The notes beneath the pieces are model-generated. The model did no database searches and had not been told where the DNA came from. It saw only the letters and a list, made by a program, of their open reading frames with translations. This document shows positions 56,124 to 60,903 of a DNA stretch of 60,903 nucleotides, in pieces. The position numbers and the translations under genes are program-made. Within the stretch, counting starts at the first letter, position 1, and each line of letters starts with the position of its first letter. Source of the DNA: Phycicoccus sp. (GTDB lineage Bacteria; Actinomycetota; Actinomycetes; Actinomycetales; Dermatophilaceae); NCBI GenBank assembly GCA_017993715.1, contig JAGOME010000015.1, positions 1 to 60,903 of the forward strand. The letters run 5' to 3'.

Positions 56124-56498
56124 TTGCCTACCATCAACCAGCTGGTGCGCAAGGGCCGGCAGGACAAGTCGAGCAAGACCTCGACCCCTGCACTCAAGGG
56201 CTCGCCGCAGCGCCGTGGTGTGTGCACGCGTGTGTACACCACCACCCCCAAGAAGCCGAACTCCGCGCTGCGCAAGGTTGCGCGCGTCAAGCTGACCTCC
56301 GGCATCGAGGTCACCGCCTACATTCCCGGTGAGGGTCACAACCTCCAGGAGCACTCGATGGTGCTCGTGCGTGGTGGGCGTGTGAAGGACCTCCCCGGTG
56401 TCCGCTACAAGATCATCCGCGGCGCCCTCGACACCCAGGGCGTCAAGAACCGCAAGCAGGCGCGTAGCCGCTATGGCTCGAAGAAGGTGAAGGGCTGA
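56124..56498 (+). CDS. rpsL: 30S ribosomal protein S12
   Basis: A 124-residue S12 of the decoding centre. It starts [11 protein letters not shown]. The streptomycin loop [19 protein letters not shown] has the sensitive-type Lys, and the second loop [16 protein letters not shown] is intact. TTG 56124 follows AAGGAACC and gives the normal length; an upstream in-frame ATG would add 64 unlike residues. It overlaps rpsG as TGATG. Confidence 0.97.
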   Translation: MPTINQLVRKGRQDKSSKTSTPALKGSPQRRGVCTRVYTTTPKKPNSALRKVARVKLTSGIEVTAYIPGEGHNLQEHSMVLVRGGRVKDLPGVRYKIIRGALDTQGVKNRKQARSRYGSKKVKG

Positions 56499-56968
56499 TG
56501 CCTCGCAAAGGTCCCGCTCCCAAGCGTCCGCTCGTTGTCGACCCCGTCTACCAGTCCCCGCTGGTGACCGCGCTGGTCAACAAGGTCCTGCTCGATGGCA
56601 AGAAGTCCATCGCCGAGACCATCGTCTACGGCGCCCTCGAGGGTTGCCGCGACAAGACCGGCACCGACCCCGTCCAGACCCTCAAGCGGGCGCTGGACAA
56701 CATCAAGCCCACCTTGGAGGTCAAGTCCCGCCGTGTCGGTGGTGCGACCTACCAGGTCCCGATCGAGGTCAAGCCCAACCGGGCCACGACCCTGTCGCTG
56801 CGTTGGCTCGTCGGCTACTCACGGCAGCGTCGTGAGAAGACGATGACCGAGCGCCTCATGAACGAGATCCTCGACGCATCCAACGGCCTGGGGGCCGCGG
56901 TCAAGCGTCGCGAGGACACGCACAAGATGGCCGAGTCCAACCGGGCCTTCGCGCACTACCGCTGGTGA
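56498..56968 (+). CDS. rpsG: 30S ribosomal protein S7
   Basis: A 156-residue S7 that nucleates the 30S head and contacts E-site tRNA. Conserved blocks: [60 protein letters not shown] and the C-terminal [20 protein letters not shown]. Start overlaps the rpsL stop. Confidence 0.97.
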   Translation: MPRKGPAPKRPLVVDPVYQSPLVTALVNKVLLDGKKSIAETIVYGALEGCRDKTGTDPVQTLKRALDNIKPTLEVKSRRVGGATYQVPIEVKPNRATTLSLRWLVGYSRQRREKTMTERLMNEILDASNGLGAAVKRREDTHKMAESNRAFAHYRW

Positions 56969-56972
56969 GTTC

Positions 56973-57014
56973 GTCCGGTATGCCGTGCGCCTACGCGCGC
57001 ACGGCATACCGGAC
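56973..57014 (+). terminator. Perfect 18-bp hairpin made of GTATGCCG/CGGCATAC between rpsG and fusA
   Basis: GTCCGGTATGCCGTGCGC (56973-56990), loop CTACGC, then the exact complement (56997-57014). Both arms carry the TATGCCG version of the recurring motif. No U-tract follows, so readthrough into fusA is possible. Confidence 0.8.
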
Positions 57015-57103
57015 CGCTCCCGGTTGTTGTCCCTCTTCGGGCCGCGGCATTCCGCTGGTCCGAGACAGAGTTCCAAGCTCGAACGAGAGAAGAAGACGAG
57101 AAC

Positions 57104-59218
57104 GTGGCACAGGACGTCCTGACCGACCTCACCAAGGTCCGGAACATCGGCATCATGGCGCACATCGACGCTGGCAAGACGACGGTGACCGAGCGCATCC
57201 TCTTCTACACCGGCGTCAACCACAAGATCGGTGAGACCCACGACGGCGCCTCGACGACCGACTGGATGGAGCAGGAGAAGGAGCGCGGCATCACGATCAC
57301 CTCGGCCGCGGTGACCTGCTTCTGGGGCCAGAACCAGATCAACATCATCGACACGCCCGGCCACGTCGACTTCACCGTCGAGGTCGAGCGCTCGCTGCGC
57401 GTCCTGGACGGCGCGGTTGCCGTCTTCGACGGCAAGGAAGGTGTCGAGCCGCAGTCCGAGACGGTGTGGCGTCAGGCCGACAAGTACGACGTGCCCCGCA
57501 TCTGCTTCGTCAACAAGATGGACAAGCTCGGTGCGGACTTCTACTTCACCGTGGACACCATCAAGGACCGCCTCGGAGCCGAGCCTCTCGTGCTGCAGCT
57601 GCCCATCGGTGCCGAGAACGACTTCGTCGGTGTCATCGACCTGGTCGAGATGCGCTCCCTGGTCTGGCCTGGCGACGCCAAGGGTGACGTCACCATGGGC
57701 GCCAAGTACGAGATCCAGGAGATCCCGGCCGACCTGGCTGACCGCGCCGCCGAGTACCGGCACGCGCTGGTCGAGCGGGTCGCCGAGTCCGACGATGCCC
57801 TCATGGAGAAGTACCTCGAAGAGGGCGACCTGTCCGTCGAGGAGCTCAAGGCCGGCATTCGGGCGCTCACCGTGCGCTCCGCTGTCTACCCGGTGCTGTG
57901 CGGTTCGGCGTTCAAGAACCGCGGTGTCCAGCCGATGCTCGACGCCGTTATCGCCTACCTGCCCAGCCCGATCGACGTGCCCCCGATGCACGGCCACGCC
58001 GTCGGCAACGAGGACGAGGAGATCGTGCGCAAGCCGGACGTCACCGAGCCGTTCTCGGCCTTGGCGTTCAAGGTTGCAGCGCACCCGTTCTTCGGTCAGC
58101 TCACCTTCATCCGTGTTTATTCTGGCCAGATCAAGGCGGGCACTCAGGTGCTCAACTCCACCAAGGTCAAGAAGGAGCGCGTCGGCAAGCTCTTCCAGAT
58201 GCACGCCAACAAGGAGAACCCTGTTGACGAGGCACTGGCGGGTCACATCTACGCGGCCATCGGCCTCAAGGGCACCACGACCGGTGACACCCTGTCCGAT
58301 CTGGACAAGCCCGTGGTCCTGGAGTCCATGACCTTCCCGGAGCCGGTTATCCAGGTCGCCATCGAGCCCAAGACCAAGGGCGACCAGGAGAAGCTCGGCA
58401 CGGCCATCCAGAAGCTCGCCGAAGAGGACCCGACCTTCCAGGTCACCCTCGACGAGGAGACCGGCCAGACGATCATCGCCGGCATGGGCGAGCTCCACTT
58501 GGACATCCTGGTGGACCGCATGCGCCGCGAGTTCAAGGTCGAGGCCAACGTCGGCAAGCCCCAGGTGGCTTACCGCGAGACAATCCGTCGCTCGGTCGAG
58601 CGACTCGACTACACCCACAAGAAGCAGACCGGTGGGTCGGGTCAGTTCGCCAAGATCCAGATCGCGATCGAGCCCCTGGATACGGCCGAAGGCGAGCTCT
58701 ACGAGTTCGAGAACAAGGTCACCGGTGGCCGCGTTCCGCGCGAGTACATCCCGTCGGTTGACGCCGGTATCCAGGACGCCATGCAGTACGGCGTGCTCGC
58801 CGGCTACCCGCTGGTCGGCATCAAGGCGACGCTGATTGACGGCGCGGCCCACGATGTTGACTCCTCGGAAATGGCGTTCAAGATCGCCGGATCCATGGCG
58901 CTCAAGGAGGCCGTCCGCAAGGCCGACCCCGTGCTCCTGGAGCCGATGATGGCCGTCGAGGTGCGCACGCCTGAGGAGTACATGGGCGACGTTATCGGCG
59001 ACATCAACTCGCGGCGTGGCCAGATCCAGGCCATGGAGGACATCGGCGGCGCCAAGATCGTGCGTGGCCTGGTCCCCTTGTCCGAGATGTTCGGCTATGT
59101 CGGCGACCTGCGCTCCAAGACGCAGGGTCGGGCCAACTACTCCATGGAGTTCGACAGTTACGCCGAGGTTCCCAAGTCCGTGGCCGAGGAAATCATCAAG
59201 AAGACCCGCGGCGAGTGA
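57104..59218 (+). CDS. fusA: Elongation factor G
   Basis: A 704-residue translocase GTPase. G1 is AHIDAGKTT, switch [12 protein letters not shown]4 NKMD. Domain II onward follows the EF-G plan, with domain IV containing [15 protein letters not shown] and [16 protein letters not shown], and domain V with [16 protein letters not shown] start with AGAGAAGAAG upstream. Part of the str operon. Confidence 0.97.
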   Translation: MAQDVLTDLTKVRNIGIMAHIDAGKTTVTERILFYTGVNHKIGETHDGASTTDWMEQEKERGITITSAAVTCFWGQNQINIIDTPGHVDFTVEVERSLRVLDGAVAVFDGKEGVEPQSETVWRQADKYDVPRICFVNKMDKLGADFYFTVDTIKDRLGAEPLVLQLPIGAENDFVGVIDLVEMRSLVWPGDAKGDVTMGAKYEIQEIPADLADRAAEYRHALVERVAESDDALMEKYLEEGDLSVEELKAGIRALTVRSAVYPVLCGSAFKNRGVQPMLDAVIAYLPSPIDVPPMHGHAVGNEDEEIVRKPDVTEPFSALAFKVAAHPFFGQLTFIRVYSGQIKAGTQVLNSTKVKKERVGKLFQMHANKENPVDEALAGHIYAAIGLKGTTTGDTLSDLDKPVVLESMTFPEPVIQVAIEPKTKGDQEKLGTAIQKLAEEDPTFQVTLDEETGQTIIAGMGELHLDILVDRMRREFKVEANVGKPQVAYRETIRRSVERLDYTHKKQTGGSGQFAKIQIAIEPLDTAEGELYEFENKVTGGRVPREYIPSVDAGIQDAMQYGVLAGYPLVGIKATLIDGAAHDVDSSEMAFKIAGSMALKEAVRKADPVLLEPMMAVEVRTPEEYMGDVIGDINSRRGQIQAMEDIGGAKIVRGLVPLSEMFGYVGDLRSKTQGRANYSMEFDSYAEVPKSVAEEIIKKTRGE

Positions 59219-59342
59219 AGTTAGACTGATCGCCGGTCTTCAACCCGTCCCGGGCTGACCGGGAAACAACCCAAGAACGACGCCACGTCCTGTCCGGCCG
59301 TGAAGCGTTAACCGAGAAAGAGTCCTGAGGAGGACAGACAAA

Positions 59343-60539
59343 GTGGCGAAGGCAAAGTTCGAGCGGACCAAGCCGCACGTCAACATCGGCACCATCGGTC
59401 ACATTGACCATGGCAAGACGACGCTGACGGCTGCGATCTCCAAGGTCCTGCACGACAAGTACCCGGACCTGAACCCGGTGTTCGCGTTCGACGACATCGA
59501 CAAGGCGCCCGAGGAGAAGCAGCGCGGTATCACCATCTCCATCGCGCACATCGAGTACCAGACCGAGGGCCGTCACTACGCCCACGTTGACTGCCCCGGT
59601 CACGCGGACTATGTGAAGAACATGATCACCGGTGCGGCCCAGATGGATGGCGCCATCCTCGTGGTTGCTGCCACCGATGGCCCGATGCCGCAGACCAAGG
59701 AGCACGTCCTCCTGGCCCGCCAGGTCGGTGTTCCCTACATCGTTGTGGCCCTGAACAAGTCCGACATGGTCGACGACGAGGAGATCCTCGAGCTCGTCGA
59801 GATGGAGGTGCGTGAGCTCCTCTCCACCTACGAGTTCCCGGGCGACGACCTGCCGGTCGTGCGCGTCTCGGCGCTCAAGGCCCTCGAGGGCGACGCCGAG
59901 TGGGGCCAGACGGTCCTGCAGCTCATGGACGCGGTCGACGAGTACATCCCCGAGCCCGAGCGTGAGACGGACAAGCCGTTCCTCATGCCCGTCGAGGACG
60001 TCTTCACGATCACCGGTCGTGGCACCGTCGTCACCGGTCGTATCGAGCGTGGCATCCTCAAGGTCAACGAGGAGGTCGAGATCGTCGGCATCCACACTGG
60101 CCCGGCCACCAAGACCACCGTCACCGGTGTCGAGATGTTCCGCAAGCTCCTCGACGAGGGTCGCGCTGGCGAGAACGTCGGCCTGCTCCTTCGTGGCATC
60201 AAGCGCGAGGACGTCGAGCGTGGCCAGGTCGTCGTCAAGCCGGGTTCCATCACCCCGCACACCGACTTCGACGCCAACGTCTACATCCTGTCCAAGGATG
60301 AGGGCGGCCGTCACACGCCGTTCTACGACAACTACCGTCCGCAGTTCTACTTCCGTACCACGGACGTGACGGGCGTCGTCAAGCTGCCCGAGGGCACCGA
60401 GATGGTCATGCCCGGCGACAACACCGAAATGATGGTCGAGCTCATCCAGCCGATCGCCATGGAGGAGGGCCTGAAGTTCGCCATCCGTGAGGGTGGTCGG
60501 ACCGTCGGCGCTGGCCGGGTCACCAAGATCCTCAAGTAG
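59343..60539 (+). CDS. tuf: Elongation factor Tu
   Basis: A 398-residue EF-Tu delivering aminoacyl-t[13 protein letters not shown] (G1), the switch [19 protein letters not shown] (G3), NKSDM (G4) and the kirromycin/domain III regions are all present. The GTG start follows GAGGAGG at about eight bases. A strong terminator follows. Confidence 0.98.
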   Translation: MAKAKFERTKPHVNIGTIGHIDHGKTTLTAAISKVLHDKYPDLNPVFAFDDIDKAPEEKQRGITISIAHIEYQTEGRHYAHVDCPGHADYVKNMITGAAQMDGAILVVAATDGPMPQTKEHVLLARQVGVPYIVVALNKSDMVDDEEILELVEMEVRELLSTYEFPGDDLPVVRVSALKALEGDAEWGQTVLQLMDAVDEYIPEPERETDKPFLMPVEDVFTITGRGTVVTGRIERGILKVNEEVEIVGIHTGPATKTTVTGVEMFRKLLDEGRAGENVGLLLRGIKREDVERGQVVVKPGSITPHTDFDANVYILSKDEGGRHTPFYDNYRPQFYFRTTDVTGVVKLPEGTEMVMPGDNTEMMVELIQPIAMEEGLKFAIREGGRTVGAGRVTKILK

Positions 60540-60570
60540 CACCTCGGGGCGCCTGCCCCATGCATGACCG

Positions 60571-60608
60571 AAAGGGCCGCTCACCTGGTTTCAGGTGGGC
60601 GGCCCTTT
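60571..60608 (+). terminator. tuf terminator
   Basis: AAAGGGCCGC-T-CACCTG pairs with CAGGTG-G-GCGGCCCTTT around GTTT. It lies 31 bases after the tuf stop. Confidence 0.88.
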
Positions 60609-60903
60609 GGTGTGCGGGGCCTGCCAGCGAGGTCGAGCGAACGTGGCGGAATGCCGTATGCCGCTCGTGGGTGACCTGGGTGGGGTCCAGGCCCCAGCCG
60701 GGTCACCCACGAGAAGGTCGGAGCCACCCGGAGCCGTCTGTGCCAGTGCCGCGACTCGAATGCCGTGCGGTCAGGGCACCTCAGGCATGTTCCAGCATGG
60801 CCGTTTCGGGCTCGGTGGAGCCGACGTCGAGGACAGTCCAGGACGGCCGGAGGAGGTGTGAGCGCCCCCGTGGACTGCTTCGTCGAAAGAACGCGGGGAC
60901 GAC
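60609..60903. other. Tail of window without a supported gene; contains a 13-bp hairpin
   Basis: CTCGTGGGTGACC (60664-60676) pairs perfectly with GGTCACCCACGAG (60701-60713). GAATGCCG motifs occur near 60650 and 60760. No CDS is supported before the window end. Confidence 0.6.

Noticed and set aside
56819-58852. Minus-strand open frame of 677 codons opposite rpsG and fusA
   Set aside because: It runs opposite conserved translation genes and shows no recognisable motif; GC-rich antisense artefact.
60595-60861. Plus-strand 88-codon open frame after tuf
   Set aside because: It begins inside the tuf terminator and has low-complexity content with no ribosome-binding site.

Overview
The window is high-GC actinobacterial chromosome. 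The order tRNA-Thr, tRNA-Met, rpmG, hadAB ... tRNA-Trp, secE, nusG, rplK, rplA, rplJ, rplL, rpoB, rpoC, rpsL, rpsG, fusA, tuf is the classic actinobacterial ribosomal/RNA-polymerase neighbourhood. GTG and TTG starts, an actinobacterial-type L10 leader and an AspT-type aminotransferase agree with this. I infer Micrococcales, possibly the Intrasporangiaceae/Dermatophilaceae side, with low certainty at family level.

Layout. 1-1.4 kb: a DDE insertion sequence beside tRNA-Tyr. 1.6-4.3 kb: a flavin reductase/luciferase-like monooxygenase pair (minus strand) with a palindromic operator upstream, then a hotdog thioesterase. 4.4-11.8 kb: a TPR protein and an 1833-residue single-chain biotin-dependent acyl-CoA carboxylase. 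11.8-21.6 kb: a molybdenum hydroxylase (form II CO-dehydrogenase-like) locus. It holds a MocA-type nucleotidyltransferase, small membrane proteins (SdpI-like, two DUF202), MoxR ATPase, CoxE-type VWA protein, XdhC/CoxF, then coxS-coxL-coxM-coxG. 21.6-29.9 kb: housekeeping and accessory genes: a Cys-rich unknown, a two-component system whose kinase is fused in frame to a DUF4173-like membrane domain, aroQ, an endonuclease IV-like gene, an Uma2 nuclease-like gene, an SDR and a cytosolic BtuF-like protein.

29.9-37.6 kb: tRNA-Thr, tRNA-Met, rpmG, hadA, hadB, murB, an unusual repeat-bearing HTH protein, adenosine deaminase (apparently with a CTG start), DUF5709, aspartate aminotransferase, tRNA-Trp. 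37.7-60.6 kb: the translation/transcription core. It is interrupted between rplA and rplJ by a TetR / APC permease / P1 peptidase module, and between rpoC and rpsL by an ABC-F ATPase and a GNAT acetyltransferase.

The strongest unexplained signal is at DNA level. The 7-mer GGCATTC/GAATGCC (usually CGGCATTC/GAATGCCG, with a lesser GTATGCCG/CGGCATAC form) occurs by my eye-count about sixty times, roughly once per kb. It appears in all three reading frames, uses codons that are otherwise rare here even inside rpoB and rpoC, and recurs as inverted pairs forming hairpins at operon ends. That pattern resembles the DNA uptake sequences of Neisseriaceae and Pasteurellaceae, although other explanations remain open. 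Other points of interest are a 62-bp tandem repeat that makes a chain of GTGA-overlapping mini-ORFs, an in-frame internal Shine-Dalgarno/start inside the kinase fusion, and an adenosine deaminase whose metal-binding N-terminus is encoded upstream of its first ATG.
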